64,000 bases of DNA from Leptobrachium leishanense (GCA_009667805.1 CM019075.1:15813493-15877492), one strand, 5' to 3'; positions 1 to 10,582 are shown, counted from the first letter of the stretch. Made by a program: numbers and translations. The notes: generated by a model from the sequence alone, not told the origin.

Positions 1-210
1 TGCATATGATTTAATACTTCCTTCAAGGATCAAATGGTTGAAGACAAGAAACGTTACCACTAGCTTACACACCGATATTGCCTGGAAGGCACGTATGTAT
101 CAATGATTGCTTTGCCCAAGGACACATACTGGAGAGGTGTTCTGTGTGGGATTTGAACCTAGGTCTCCACAGTTAGCAGAGCAGGGTGTTACCTATACCA
201 TGTTACGTCC
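1..210 (-). repeat. tRNA-derived SINE, CORE/MIR-like
   Basis: Read on the minus strand, 209 down to about 125 looks like a tRNA-derived Pol III head: an A-box-like stretch TGGTATAGGTAAC and a B-box-like GGTTCAAATCC, spaced as in tRNA-derived SINEs. It is followed by CCTTGGGCAAAGC, which resembles the start of the vertebrate CORE-SINE central domain. There is no intact cloverleaf, so this is a SINE relic and not a tRNA gene. The 3' limit is unclear because the element runs to the window edge. Confidence 0.5.
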
Positions 211-328
211 CATTTCTTGGATTTGTGTTTCTGTGACTGCCTATAATTTAGTGATTCATTTTTGTTAATGTTTAGCAAGGGATTCCCCCTCACAAGTAAT
301 CCACAGAATGTGAAGTCTGATTTATATT

Positions 329-831
329 CCTTCTGTTAGAATTCATCCTGATCCTTCTGTTAGAATTCATCCTGATCCTTCTGTTAGAATTCATCCTGAT
401 CATTCTGTTAGAATTCATCCCGATCCTTCTGTTAGAATTCATCCTGATCCTTCTGTTAGAATTCATCCTGATCCTTCTGTTAGAATTCATCCTGATCCTT
501 CTGTTAGAATTCATCCTGATCCTTCTGTTAGAATTCATCCCGATCCTTCTGTTAGAATTCATCCCGATCCTTCTGTTAGAATTCATCCTGATCCTTCTGT
601 TAGAATTCATCCTGATCCTTCTGTTAGAATTCATCCTGATCATTCTGTTAGAATTCATCCTGATCCTTCTGTTAGAATTCATCCTGATCCTTCTGTTAGA
701 ATTCATCCTGATCATTCTGTTAGAATTCATCCTGATCCTTCTGTTAGAATTCATCCTGATCATTCTGTTAGAATTCATCCTGATCCTTCTGTTAGAATTC
801 ATCCTGATAATTCTGTTAGAATTCATCCTTA
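329..831. repeat. 24-bp minisatellite with an EcoRI site in every unit
   Basis: About 21 head-to-tail copies of a 24-bp unit, CCTTCTGTTAGAATTCATCC followed by TGAT. Each unit contains GAATTC. Variation is nearly limited to CCTTCTG/CATTCTG and CCTGAT/CCCGAT transitions, so the array looks young or homogenised. Because 24 is a multiple of three, the minus strand has a long open frame of repeating MNSNRRIR octapeptides. That frame follows from the period and is not evidence of a gene. Confidence 0.95.
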
Positions 832-839
832 ACCAAGTC

Positions 840-2393
840 TTCATCAAGCAACTCAAATATACAATTTTGAGGTGTACATAAAATATAAAGTGGCCAGTGT
901 AGCATGGAGCATCTGGAAGGTGGCCAGAGCACGTAAAATGTACACGCAATCGTTTATTAATAACTGGTACATATGAAATGAAAAGATTGCTCGTATGTGA
1001 ATAGGTTTGCTAATCCAAAAAAGCCTGAATTAAGAGATATAACAATAATAAAAAATATTATGAGAACAAGAAATATACTGCTAAGTTCCATGTCTTTACA
1101 CTATTTCAAGTTGGTAACGGGTAGCGTCTAAATGGAAAAATCATCTTAGCCAACATCCTTCAGTGCCTCCGTTACTGACTCCATTACAACCAGACAGTAA
1201 TTTTGCTACAAGCCTTGTAATAAGGAGCTTTTTCAGTTTCGGTTCTTGGAGTCCAAACAATACCAGCTCATTTTGAGGAGGTCGAACTACCGTAGAATAG
1301 TTCATTCCTCTTTAGGTAGACACAAATTAACATCTCCTATTATCCCCTTAACGCTGCGAGGCATGCTATGCCGTCCAGGCGGTGGGTGGACCTGAATGCC
1401 AAGAGGCGGCATAGAATGCCCCATGGCTCTCTACGGTAATAACTCCAGCCTGCCTCCCTTGCCAGTGGCTGATTGCTGTCATTGGCTGACAGCCTCTGCC
1501 AAATTAATTTTTTTGGGGGGGTGATGTCACTCACCTTTTCTCCCTTGCCATGCACTGCTCCTCCTCTTTGACTCGAACCCCTGAACCCGGATGTTCCTGA
1601 AGCTTTTCTGCGCAATTTGCTCTCTTGCGGTACTTTAGTGTGGGAACCACAAATTGCGCAGCACAACAGGACCTGCACACTTTATGTACGCAAGTTCTGC
1701 AGGACTTGAAAAGAAAGACGGATCAGAGCTCCACGCATGCGCAGGTCAGATCCATTGGCTGCCTCTCTGAGACTGCTGACTACTGCAATTGGTTTCAGAG
1801 AGGGTGACGTCAGCATGCTCTCTGCATGCTGACATCACTGATGACCGGCAACCGGGAATAACACTGGCTGCGGGTTGCGCTGGGTGAGGTGGAGGAAACT
1901 CCTCCATGTCACCCAGTGATATATTCAGATCGGGGGGAGCTGGGGAGGGTAATCCTTACATCCTGGCCACATTAGAAATGTAATAGTTCCTTTAAAGTTC
2001 TTCACCTGGAGCTCTGTGTATGGTAAAATTGTATGAATTATGGCATGTAGACAGAGGATTTGCATTTTAGTGGAGGAGATACAGAGACAGGTTATGGAAT
2101 AAGATCCCAGATTTAACGTAATGTTATTTAATGGAGAGATAAACTGATAGGCAAGAATTAGGAGGTCAAAGAGCATTAGGAGATTGATCACACACTTGCT
2201 GGCTTATTTTGACTGGTCAGCAGATGACCTCTTCCATTGGAGGCTAATGCACTCTTGCCGTCACAAGCAGGCGTATAAGGAGATTGGAATCATTGTGTCT
2301 CACACCTCCTGCTATTAAAGCAGCTAGTTCATTTGTCTCCAAACCCAGAAAACTCTCTTCTCTGCTTTATTTTATCTATATCTATAGTTACAG
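840..2393. other. Gene-free stretch upstream of the first SRCR exon
   Basis: No coding exon was recognised. The part from about 1330 to 1960 is GC-richer than its surroundings, with several short inverted repeats (for example GGACCTGCAC against AAGTTCTGCAGG), and resembles a dispersed repeat of unknown family. Just upstream of 2394 a pyrimidine-rich run ending TAGTTACAG forms the acceptor of the first SRCR exon. No signal-peptide exon was found here, so the 5' end of the receptor gene probably lies before position 1. Confidence 0.4.
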
Positions 2394-2711
2394 GTGAACC
2401 AGAAGAGCTGAGACTCGCTGGAGGAAGCACTGAGTGTGAGGGGCGAGTGGAGGTGAAGCATCAGGGAGAATGGGGCACAGTGTGTAATGATTACTGGAAT
2501 GTAATTAATAATGCCGCTGTGGTCTGCAGACAACTGGGCTGCAGTGATTCCCTTGCAATTCCAACCTCTTCGTTTGGACGAGGATCAGGGAGGATTTGGA
2601 TGGATGACGTGAGATGTACTGGAACAGAGTCAGCACTGCGGGATTGTCCTCGTCATCCATGGGGACTACATAACTGTGATCACAGTGAGGATGTTGGAGT
2701 GCTGTGTCCTG
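2394..2711 (+). CDS. SRCR receptor, SRCR domain exon 1 of 6 in the window
   Basis: One exon encodes a complete group B scavenger receptor cysteine-rich domain of 106 residues. It starts GEPEELRLAGG, has the GEWGTVC and VVCRQLGC signatures, and ends VGVLCPG. All eight group B cysteines are present (TEC, TVC, VVC, LGC, VRC, RDC, HNC, VLC). The acceptor is TTACAG at 2388-2393 and the donor GTGAG begins at 2712; both borders are phase 1. SRCR domains are extracellular protein- or ligand-binding modules of receptors such as CD163, WC1, CD6 and DMBT1. The open frame continues past the donor into a hAT element (2779 onward), but that part is intron. This is the most canonical domain of the set and the furthest 5' in the window. 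Confidence 0.9.
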
Positions 2712-2778
2712 GTGAGATACATTCTGTTATTATACTCCCATGTTACGTTGTACAGTTTACTATTCATTGGGTTTATAT

Positions 2779-3549
2779 TAGGGATGTGCGTTTCGGGTTT
2801 CGGAATTTCGGAATTTTCACGAAATTTCCCGATTCGTGTTTTCGGATGCGACCGATTTTCCGAAAATTTTTAGATCCGAAAATGGCAGATCCGAAAAGTT
2901 TTCCGAACCAAAACGAAAATTTTTTGGAATTTTCGAATGGACTTGAAATGTGTCAAATCGAAATTTATTTTCGCTCTATTCATGATTTCGGTTCCATTCG
3001 TGATTTCGGTTCCATTTCGGTAATTCTGGACATCGTATATTTAACTATTATCGGTTATATCGCTGATTCTGTATATTTTGTATTTGTAAATGCGTATCAC
3101 TTGTTTCTTGTGGCATTCGGGTCAGTTTAGCGTTTTTTAAATCGTTTTGTTCATTTTTTTTGTTCCTTGGCTTTCATACCATTTTAATATGATTAAATAA
3201 AGTTGTGAAATGTATATTCAATTATTCATAAGAAAAAAAAGGATCTTTATTTAATAAAAAAAAAACACGATAGAATCACCAGAATTATCGTAGACACTTT
3301 GAAACGAGGAGAACAGACGTTCCGAAAAAAAGAAAATTTCCAAAATTTCCGAAAAGTCGATACAAAAAATGAGCAAAGTGACACGAAAATACGAAAAATG
3401 GTCGATATTCCGAAAAAATAAATGCACACGAAAAATGATCTGAACCGAATCAAAACAGAAATCGGTCGAAACGAGCCGAATCGAAAAGTTTAAACATCCG
3501 AACAAATCGAACCGAATCGAACCGAAAAAAAAATCGGTGCACAAGCCTA
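2779..3549. mobile_element. Non-autonomous hAT transposon, copy 1
   Basis: The element begins TAGGGATGTGCG and ends GTGCACAAGCCTA, giving imperfect terminal inverted repeats. It is flanked by a perfect 8-bp target duplication GTTTATAT (2771-2778 and 3550-3557), the size made by hAT transposases. The interior is rich in CGAAA/TTTCG motifs and has no transposase frame. It lies in the intron after SRCR exon 1. A second copy is at 21652-22342. Confidence 0.9.
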
Positions 3550-4109
3550 GTTTATATTGCTTAATCGTGTCACCAAATGTTATTTTCTATGTGATAATAG
3601 TGAAGGTTCTTATTTAAAGCTTCTATTCCAATAACCTGCCTTCAAGTTACAAGAATCCCTGCTACATATAACAATTTATTTATTTGCAAAGGATTTTCCC
3701 AGGAAGGATACATTAAGATTTCTCTCGTTTCAAGTATGTCCTGGGTTCAGAAACATTGAAATGTTACAGTCGTTACAGAAATACCAAAGGTGTTATTCAG
3801 AGAGAATCGAAACGTCACTGCACGTTCGGTGACCTTTCGTTCCCCGCACTTTGGGGTGATTCGGCGATTCTAGTTCGCCGACCCTGCGGTGTATTCAGCA
3901 TGCACCGCAGGGCCCCAGTAGTGCAGGGAAAACCCGCAGAGCACTCGCCGAACACTCACCAAACACTCACCAAAAGCCCGCAGAAACTGCCACAAAAACC
4001 CACCGAACACATCGGAAAAATCCGACGAGCCACCGATCACAGCGCAGAGCAGAGCAGCCACCGGAAAAACCCGACAAGCAGACGAACGTGTTAAAAAAAG
4101 TACGGTTAA

Positions 4110-4492
4110 GGCTAGGGTCAGACAACGCATTTTTCGCGTTGTCCGTGAAAAAGTGCGTTCGAACGAATGGACGTATTTTTTCACGGAATACGCGATAGCG
4201 GTCATACGATGCGCATTTGCGTCCGTGATTTTGAACAGATCATCAATAAAACCCTTTTTGCGTCTGGACGTTATGTTGGCTGGACATTAGCAGCGTCTGA
4301 CGTCTCCTAATCACACACACACGCCGCTAGTGGACTCAGCGCACTCGGTATCACGTTCTCGAAAAAAATGTGTTTGTTTGCCGCTTACGTTGTGCGGCCG
4401 TACTTCGTACATTGCCCGTCATTTGCTGCTACTACGGCCGTGATAAAGTGCGGCTGCACGTGCGTTCGCACTGCGTTCGTCTGACCCTAGCC
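4110..4492. mobile_element. Harbinger-like MITE, copy 1
   Basis: Termini are GGCTAGGGTCAGAC and GTCTGACCCTAGCC. The family is shared with 25344-25768 and 26604-27029. Left flank TTAA and right flank TTAA make the exact duplication ambiguous here, but TTA fits the TWA targets of PIF/Harbinger elements. The interior is CpG-rich with TGCGTTCG motifs repeated in inverted orientation, and there is no open frame of note. Confidence 0.8.
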
Positions 4493-4621
4493 TTAAAGTT
4501 TCAAAATTGAAACGCTGTTTACAAAAAACACTTAAACAAAGTAGATCTCCAGCCGGAGCACCTACTAGATTGAGAACATTAATATCTAGGAGAAAGTGAT
4601 TAAACACTCAATATTGTATAG

Positions 4622-4857
4622 ACAGAAAAACGTTCCTCCTCGTAGTTGAGAAGAATATCTCCCCTATGATTGTGGTACTAATAAAAATTAACATTTATTT
4701 GATTATTAAGAAATGTGCACCTTGCTGAATAATTGTTTGTTACTTGTTTGGTGTGCAAATGCACATTTCTTAATAATCAAATAAAGGTTAATTTTTATTA
4801 GTACCACAACCATAAGGGAGATATTCTTCTCAACTACGAGGAGGAACGTTTTTCTGT
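4622..4857. repeat. 98-bp inverted repeat (foldback), 40-nt loop
   Basis: The left arm 4622-4719 and right arm 4760-4857 are reverse complements, with about three mismatches seen by eye. The loop is 4720-4759. The arms start at CAGAAAAACGTTCC and meet at AAGAAATGTGCA. It lies inside GGTTATTC MITE copy A and is probably a separate foldback MITE. Confidence 0.85.
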
Positions 4858-5467
4858 TTGCAAAAAACTATTGAACGAAAGTACCTGGAATTTACATATA
4901 AGATCCTTTGAATGATAATAAAAAGGTCTGTGTTACAGAAAAATGAAAAAAACCATATAAGAAAAAAATGTTGTCGCAAGAATCCCGAAAAATGCCTAAA
5001 AAAATCTAGAAATTAAGAGACTTTTTACTGCAGAATAAAATAATAAATGGTTTATTAGATATTGGATTAAAACGGGAATATTTTTAACATTGAAGCCTAT
5101 GGGATTCGTCTGAATAAACCTGCCGAATGAAACCACCGAACAGCAGGGCACTTTGGCAACCTTTCACTGCAGTTTGGTGTCTCTGAATAGTCAAACCATT
5201 GCTTCTCTATGGGGAATTTCACTGCTCTTGAACAGGCACCGTACGTGCAGACAATTCACGAGAATATGGCGAACGGCCTGTTCTCTGAATAGCCGAATGG
5301 CCCCAAAATGTCCCAGTTCACTGAAATTCAGTGTCCGGTTACATTTCGGCGACATTTCAGTCACATTTCGGATCTCTCTGAATAACCCCCAAAGTAATAA
5401 ATGCAAGATATTAAAAACAAAACACAAATATACAGAGTAACATAGAAAATAAATATGTAGGAAAGAT

Positions 5468-6318
5468 AGTCACTATGTTACATGTTTACAGGTGCATTCT
5501 GTATATAGTCACTATGTTACATGTTTACAGGTGCATTCTGTATATAGTCATTGTGTTACATGTTTACAGGTGCATTCTGTATATAGTCACTGTGTTACAT
5601 GTTTACAGGTACATTCTGTATATAGTCACTATGTTACATGTTTACAGGTGCATACTGTATATAGTCATTACGTTACATGTTTACAGGCGCATTCTGTATA
5701 TAGTCACTGTGTTACATGTTTACAGGTACATTCTGTATATAGTCACTGTGTTACATGTTTACAGGTGCATTCTGTATATAGTCATTACGTTACATGTTTA
5801 CAGGTGCATTCTGTATATAGTCACTATGTTACATGTTTACAGGTGCATTCTGTATATAGTCACTATGTTACATGTTTACAGGTGCATTCTGTATATAGTC
5901 ATTGTGTTACATGTTTACAGGTGCATTCTGTATATAGTCACTGTGTTACATGTTTACAGGTACATTCTGTATATAGTCACTATGTTACATGTTTACAGGT
6001 GCATACTGTATATAGTCATTACGTTACATGTTTACAGGCGCATTCTGTATATAGTCACTGTGTTACATGTTTACAGGTACATTCTGTATATAGTCACTGT
6101 GTTACATGTTTACAGGTGCATTCTGTATATAGTCATTACGTTACATGTTTACAGGTGCATTCTGTATATAGTCACTATGTTACATGTTTACAGGTGCATT
6201 CTGTATATAGTCACTATGTTACATGTTTACAGGTGCATTCTGTATATAGTCACTATGTTACATGTTTACAGGTGCATTCTGTATATAGTTACACTGTGTC
6301 ACATGTTTACAGGTGCAT
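5468..6318. repeat. 39-bp minisatellite derived from LINE 3' UTR, with a 351-bp higher-order repeat
   Basis: About 22 copies of a 39-bp unit beginning ATAGTCACTATGTTACATGT and ending TGCATTCTGTAT. The unit matches a single-copy segment of the LINE 3' UTR at about 56186-56223. Variants (CACTAT/CATTGT/CACTGT/CATTAC and GTGCAT/GTACAT/GCGCAT) recur in the same order after nine units; for example the rare GCATACTG variant near 5649 recurs at 6000, exactly 351 bp later. This shows a higher-order duplication inside the array. The two long plus-strand open frames here are artefacts of a period divisible by three. Confidence 0.95.
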
Positions 6319-6644
6319 TCTGTATTGAGGTATATTAATAGAGATCTATTAAGGGACTTTAGACTGGGGGAAGATTTGATGGCATCTGGGAGGTTATTCC
6401 ATAGTTGTGGTGCTCGGTAGGAAAATGAGGATGGAGCCACTTTATTTTTGTATTGTGGCACTGTAAGTAAGGTGCAGGTCCTGGATCGGAGGTTATAGGA
6501 TGAGGGAACTGCTAGGGGAAGCAGCCTATTAAGGTAGGGTGGTAGCTTCCCAGAAAACCTCTTGAACACAAGGTTGAAATGGTGAAGGGTGCGTCTAGAT
6601 TTCAGCAACAATGCCAGGGTCCCCAAATCACTTGCCCTCAAACC
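6319..6644 (-). pseudogene. L2-like LINE ORF2 C-terminus remnant
   Basis: The minus-strand translation carries the C-terminal tail typical of L2-like LINE ORF2: KLPPYLNRLLP, SYNLRSRT, SFSYRAPQLWNNLPD and SPSLKSL in that order. It aligns with the end of the 56-kb LINE copy. It has no reverse transcriptase core and is cut off upstream near 6645, so it is a dead 5'-truncated copy. Confidence 0.8.
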
Positions 6645-6659
6645 CTCTTCAGAAGGGTG

Positions 6660-7166
6660 GTTGGATACTCTGGTGTCACCTCTTGAGTTTAGGTAAAATA
6701 ATAATAGTGCAGCTAATCCTATCTATGCATTTTAGCTATGTTTGCCGTCCATGTAATTTGAAGTCTGGGATTTTGTGCTGATCTTATGTGTCAACAGATT
6801 TGATCACATCTACAAAGAATTAGTTTTAGTTTTTGTCTGTTTCAACCTCCTCTTATTCTTGATACATTTTTCACTTTCCTGTGTCCACTACAACATTCTT
6901 TTTAGCCCGATGTGGCCTAATTTCTCTTTTGGTATAATGTATTCACGAAATGCAATACACGATGAATAAAAATATTTTTAGTGAGGATTCATCATAAATG
7001 CAGCATTTCCTTGAGTGAATCGTCCAGTATGAAAATATTTTTTGGGATTATAAATTAAACATTTAACTTTTAGTTTGTGATGCTGAAAATGTATCCACAC
7101 TTTTCACATACGGTAACTTTTTGTGTGGCTTTATGGTTCCGAAAATAACTATTGACTCTCTTGCAG
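6660..7166. other. Intron sequence before SRCR exon 2
   Basis: AT-rich single-copy-looking sequence. I see no gene, RNA or recognisable element. It ends in the pyrimidine-rich acceptor CTCTCTTGCAG of the next exon. Confidence 0.4.
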
Positions 7167-7478
7167 AACACAGAGAGGTGCGATTGTTGGGTGGTCCCAA
7201 CTCTTGCTCTGGTTATTTAGAAATAAAAACTTCTACTTGGGGCTCCATCTGTGAATTGGATCAGAATCTGATTACAGCCAATGTGATCTGCAGGGAATTG
7301 CATTGTGGGATTGCAGTACCACCCCCGTGGAATATCCCATACACAGAGAGACAAGGGAAAATCATTGACGAAGACATTTTGTGCAGTGGTAACGAGACCA
7401 GCATATTTCAATGTCCTACAGAACCAAGAACTGGGATAAACTGTACCAACCCATATTATCCATATGTCCACTGTCAAG
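7167..7478 (+). CDS. SRCR receptor, SRCR domain exon 2
   Basis: A 312-bp phase 1-1 exon encoding a 104-residue SRCR domain that starts EHREVRLLGGPNSC. All eight cysteines are kept (NSC, SIC, VIC, LHC, ILC, FQC, INC, VHC). It is divergent from exon 1: WGTVC is WGSIC, and the acidic ED of the usual EDVGVxC end is replaced by a YYPYVHC stretch. NET (in GNETSIF) and NCT could give glycosylation. The acceptor is CTTGCAG (7160-7166) and the donor GTATAAA starts at 7479. The sequence up to the stop near 7589 is intronic read-through. Loss of the acidic residues that bind calcium in many SRCR domains suggests altered ligand binding; that is inference. Confidence 0.85.
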
Positions 7479-7856
7479 GTATAAATACATTAGAATTACT
7501 GTTGACATGTGTCAATGTTTTGTTCTTGTTTTTAACTTGTAAAGTCATGTTTCCATGGAAAAATTACCTAGAAAAACTTGAATATAAATAAAATCCTGAT
7601 TTTACTGTCAGAGAAGATTTCGGCCATAAACTACAAATATATAGTAAAACGAGACCTCATTTCTCCAGAATTAGTGCTACATACACACATGTAGGATGAC
7701 CTATACTATAAAACCTAAAATATGTTACATAAGGTATAACATAAGAGGACATGAGCTCCTCTCATTGGCTGAAGACGTATGAATATGTGACTTAATTTGG
7801 GCAATCAGAGAATCCTGCCACGCTACATATAACCAAACAGAAAACTGAAAAGAACA

Positions 7857-7986
7857 TCTTTCACTTCTTCTCTTATTGGTTTAACACACAGTGTGGCCAT
7901 GTGTAACAAATTTGGCCAATCAGAGTCTCCGATTGGTTATACATAGCCAAAATAGGTCAAACTAATCAGAGAAGAGGTGAAAGGCA
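7857..7986. repeat. Short foldback repeat in intron
   Basis: The arm CTTTCACTTCTTCTCTTATT at about 7858 is complemented by AATCAGAGAAGAGGTGAAAG at about 7964-7983, giving arms of about 27 bp. Related ATTGGTTTGAC and CAATCAGAG motifs occur from about 7764 to 8025, so the whole 7750-8060 stretch is probably a decayed MITE pair. Confidence 0.55.
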
Positions 7987-8465
7987 TCCTTTTTACTTCT
8001 CCTCTGATTGGTTTGACGACGGATGATCATGTGTACACAACTGATCCAACTGTCTTGTAGGTCACAAACTGCTTGTAGTTGGATGGTCGGTATCATTATA
8101 TACATCATTATGCATGAACGGACAAAGGATAAATAGTAGGTTTGGACTATTTTGCTTTTTGAAGCCTGTTGGCAAAAAATCTATGGGAAATTCTTCTGAA
8201 GTTTGCTAATTTAGAGGCCGTGCCGGATTATTACAGTGTTTGATAGAAATCCCTATTCTTTGATTACAGGATATAGTGTAGTTTATCCTGATATATTAAC
8301 ACTTATGTTGTTGCTCCTCATCTTTTAGGTATACAGTACATCAGGTATTATTCATTGGTGGAAGGGTTGGGGGGGAGTCAAACCAGGCTAGAATTGGGAT
8401 TTCCATAGAAATGTAAAACTCAAATGTTTTTTGACGTGGTTTCCTTCTTTTTATTTTAAACATAG

Positions 8466-8783
8466 GTTCATTTGATGGCTTCAGGCTTGTGAGTGTCAAT
8501 GACACGTGCTCGGGGAGAGTGGAGTTACTGTACGCAGGCCGGTGGGGGACTCTCTGTAACTCAGACTGGGATTTACCCGCTGCCAACGTCCTGTGCAGAC
8601 AGTTGCACTGCGGCATCGCTCAGTCCCTCCCAAAGGGAGGGCAGTTTGGGAAGGGGGACGGCACTTTATGGAATGATAAGTTTCACTGTAGCGGCACTGA
8701 GTCTCACCTATCAGAATGCTCATCCACTGCTCTAGGATACGGTGAGTGTCCGGCCTGGGATACTGCAGGCGTCGTCTGTACAG
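8466..8783 (+). CDS. SRCR receptor, SRCR domain exon 3
   Basis: A 318-bp phase 1-1 exon encoding GSFDGFRLVSVNDTC and onward, 106 residues with all eight group B cysteines (DTC, TLC, VLC, LHC, FHC, SEC, GEC, VVC). The RWGTLC and VLCRQLHCG signatures are clear. An NDT sequon lies before the first cysteine. The acceptor is AAACATAG (8458-8465) with a T-rich tract just upstream. The donor GTAAGG at 8784 is strong. The LHCGIA motif is shared with exon 2, so the two probably arose from one duplicated domain type; LHCG also appears in exon 4. Confidence 0.9.
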
Positions 8784-9075
8784 GTAAGGCCACAAGTATG
8801 TTTGCACAAGTTTAGCAAACATACACTTTGCTGCTGTCCACATGTGTGTTACTCATATCATTATACACTGCCTGACCAAAGTAAAGAAGCCACTTGGATT
8901 TAACTAAGCCAGCAGGTAATGATTTAGGGTTACTTCAGTTGGTCAGGTCTAGGTTCAGCAACATTATGTGCCCAAAAAATGAGGTCATGTGACTTCCTGA
9001 ATATTCTGAATTTGCAGGTTTTTCCATCAATGTTTTTTTCTCCCCTGATGGCACAGCGGGCATATTCCAAGATGG

Positions 9076-10129
9076 AAGAAAGAAACAGTGAAGCGCCTTC
9101 AGGAAGAAGGATTAAACGTACACGCTACACATTGAATGTGGGGGTTCTCCTAAAAACCTGGAAACATATATTGTGGATAGTCAATGGAGCGCCAGCGAAC
9201 TGGATGTACGGTCAATCATTACACATGTCCAATAAACGTCTTCTAATCCGTTCAGAAGAAACTCCTATTCCAGATAAGAAGAAATTGCTGCAAAGAAGAG
9301 GAGGCAAGATAGCGCAGTATGTCGATTCACCATAAAAGGAAAGCAAAGTGGTTGTAGTCCTACTCACATTCTGTTGAGCCCAACCTTGGCTCTAGGATGG
9401 ATAACGATTATGGGTCTTCAAAGGATATTCAGGTGCCCATATACCCGCAACAAGGTTCTTCAATCGCTTTCCCCTGCAGTGGATCAAAAAAATACCAACG
9501 CACTACCTAGTGCAATATCGTTTAAATGTAATGGTAAAGTTGGCTGATATGGTATCTGATACCAGCTGAAGAAGCTCTGAGGAGCGAAACGCGTTCTGGT
9601 AATATAATTTATGTATTAAGAAATTTGTTTTTATTTTAACCACTGCTGCTTCCTGTAACGTGATTTAGAGAAGGTTTTGGAATTACCTTAATATTCCCAT
9701 GCGACATCTTGGAGCCAATGCGGCTCATTAACATGTGAGTGTAACCATATATAAGTACCAACTTTACCATTACATTTAAACGATATTGCACTAGGTAGTG
9801 CGTTGGTATTTTTTTGATCCACTGCAGGGGAAAGCGATTGAAGAACCTTGTTGCGGGTATATGGGCACCTGAATATCCTTTGAAGACCCATAATCGTTAT
9901 CCATCCTAGAGCCAAGGTTGGGCTCAACAGAATGTGAGTAGGACTACAACCGCTTTGCTTTCCTTTTATGGTGAATCGACATACTGCGCTATCTTGCCTC
10001 CTCTTCTTTGTAGCAATTTCTTCTTATCTGGAATAGGAGTTTCTTCTGAACGGATTAGAAGACGTTTATTGGACATGTGTAATGGTTGACCGTACATCCA
10101 GTTCGCTGGCGCTCCATTGACTATCCACA
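9076..10129. mobile_element. 1,054-bp insertion made of a >99% inverted duplication
   Basis: It is flanked by a 14-bp direct duplication ATATTCCAAGATGG (9062-9075 and 10130-10143) that lies within the Tc1 fossil. Arms 9168-9543 and 9758-10133 are 376-bp reverse complements with about three mismatches. A spacer of about 214 bp contains GAGGAGCGAAACGCGTT, a motif common in dispersed amphibian repeats. A 92-bp unpaired piece lies at the left end. A 14-bp duplication fits target-primed retroposition better than a cut-and-paste transposase. The family was not recognised. Confidence 0.8.
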
Positions 10130-10136
10130 ATATTCC

Positions 10137-10430
10137 AAGATGGCAATGCCAGGGTTCATCAGGCTCAAATTGTGCAAGAGTGGTTCAGGGAGCATTAGAC
10201 ATCATTATCACACATGGATTGGCCACCACACAGTCCAGACCTTAACCGCATTGAGGTTAATCTTTGGGATAATGTGCTGGAGAAGACTTTACACAGCGCT
10301 GTGACTCTCCCATCATCAATACAAGATCTTGGCCACAAATTAATGCCACTCTGGACGCCAATAAATGTTGTGACATTGTATGAACTTATCGACACAATGC
10401 CACGGCTATTCATGCCGTAACAACAGTAAA
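10137..10430 (+). pseudogene. Tc1 transposase C-terminal remnant
   Basis: Frames in this stretch read DGNARVHQ, then MDWPPHSPDLNRIE, VLEKTLHSAV and INVVTLYELIDTMP. This is the final third of a Tc1-type transposase, including the third catalytic region where DLNPIE is normally found (here DLNRIE). At least one frame change is needed between the pieces. The N-terminal DNA-binding region and first catalytic Asp are missing, so it is non-functional. Confidence 0.75.
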
Positions 10431-10582
10431 AGGTGTGCAACCAAATATTACAGAGTGTGACTTTTGTTTGGCCAGGGCAGTATACGTTTTATATGCACTT
10501 TGTTGCTGTATACGTTTGTGTTATTAATATCTTTATAATTTTTATGTTCACTTTGTTGCTGTTCACGTGTGTTTCCTCCCAG

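Larger units (their letters stand above)
3787..5391. mobile_element. GGGTTATTC MITE family, copy A (with nested insertions)
   Basis: The ends are GTGTTATTCAGAGAG and CTCTCTGAATAACCCC, inverted repeats shared with the copies at 14637, 33066 and 34853. CAAAG sits at both borders; the empty site in the 56-kb LINE has ATACAAAGTAAT, so a target duplication of about 4-5 bp is plausible. The interior has the family signature, an AT-rich stretch followed by ATTGAAGCCTATGGGATTCG near 5090. A Harbinger-like MITE (4110-4492) and a 98-bp inverted repeat (4622-4857) lie inside. No transposase is encoded and the superfamily is not identified. Confidence 0.75.
3668..6650 (-). mobile_element. L2-like LINE 3' end, interrupted and expanded
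   Basis: This minus-strand LINE copy can be reconstructed by comparison with the cleaner copy at 56004-58585. Its extreme 3' UTR is at 3668-3786, the UTR resumes at 5392, and the C-terminal ORF remnant is at 6319-6644. In the 56-kb copy the sequence ACAGAAATACAAAGTAATAC is continuous at about 56102-56121. Here the same site is split by a 1.6-kb MITE (3787-5391). A UTR segment that is single-copy at about 56186-56223 has become the 39-bp minisatellite at 5468-6318. The 5' side is truncated near 6650. Confidence 0.8.
8866..10480 (+). mobile_element. Fossil Tc1-like transposon
   Basis: The ends are CACTGCCTGACCAAAG on the left and GGCCAGGGCAG on the right, an imperfect inverted repeat of the Tc1-type CTGCCCTGGCC form, with TA beside both. 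The transposase is mostly deleted; only the C-terminal part remains (10137-10430). The element was later split by the inverted-duplication insertion at 9076-10129. All of it lies in the intron between SRCR exons 3 and 4. Confidence 0.75.

Noticed and set aside
121..209. tRNA gene on the minus strand
   Set aside because: A- and B-box-like motifs are present but there is no foldable cloverleaf; a SINE is the better reading.
290..949. 219-codon minus-strand frame of repeating MNSNRRIR
   Set aside because: It is the translation of a 24-bp minisatellite; openness follows from the period being a multiple of three.
2712..3130. Extension of the SRCR exon 1 frame as a 265-residue protein
   Set aside because: The frame crosses a good donor at 2712 and runs into a hAT element.
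5475..6338. Two overlapping frames of about 280 codons (LHVYRCILYIVT and HSVYSHYVTCLQV repeats)
   Set aside because: Both are translations of the 39-bp array in a LINE 3' UTR; two open frames in one array indicate periodicity and not coding.
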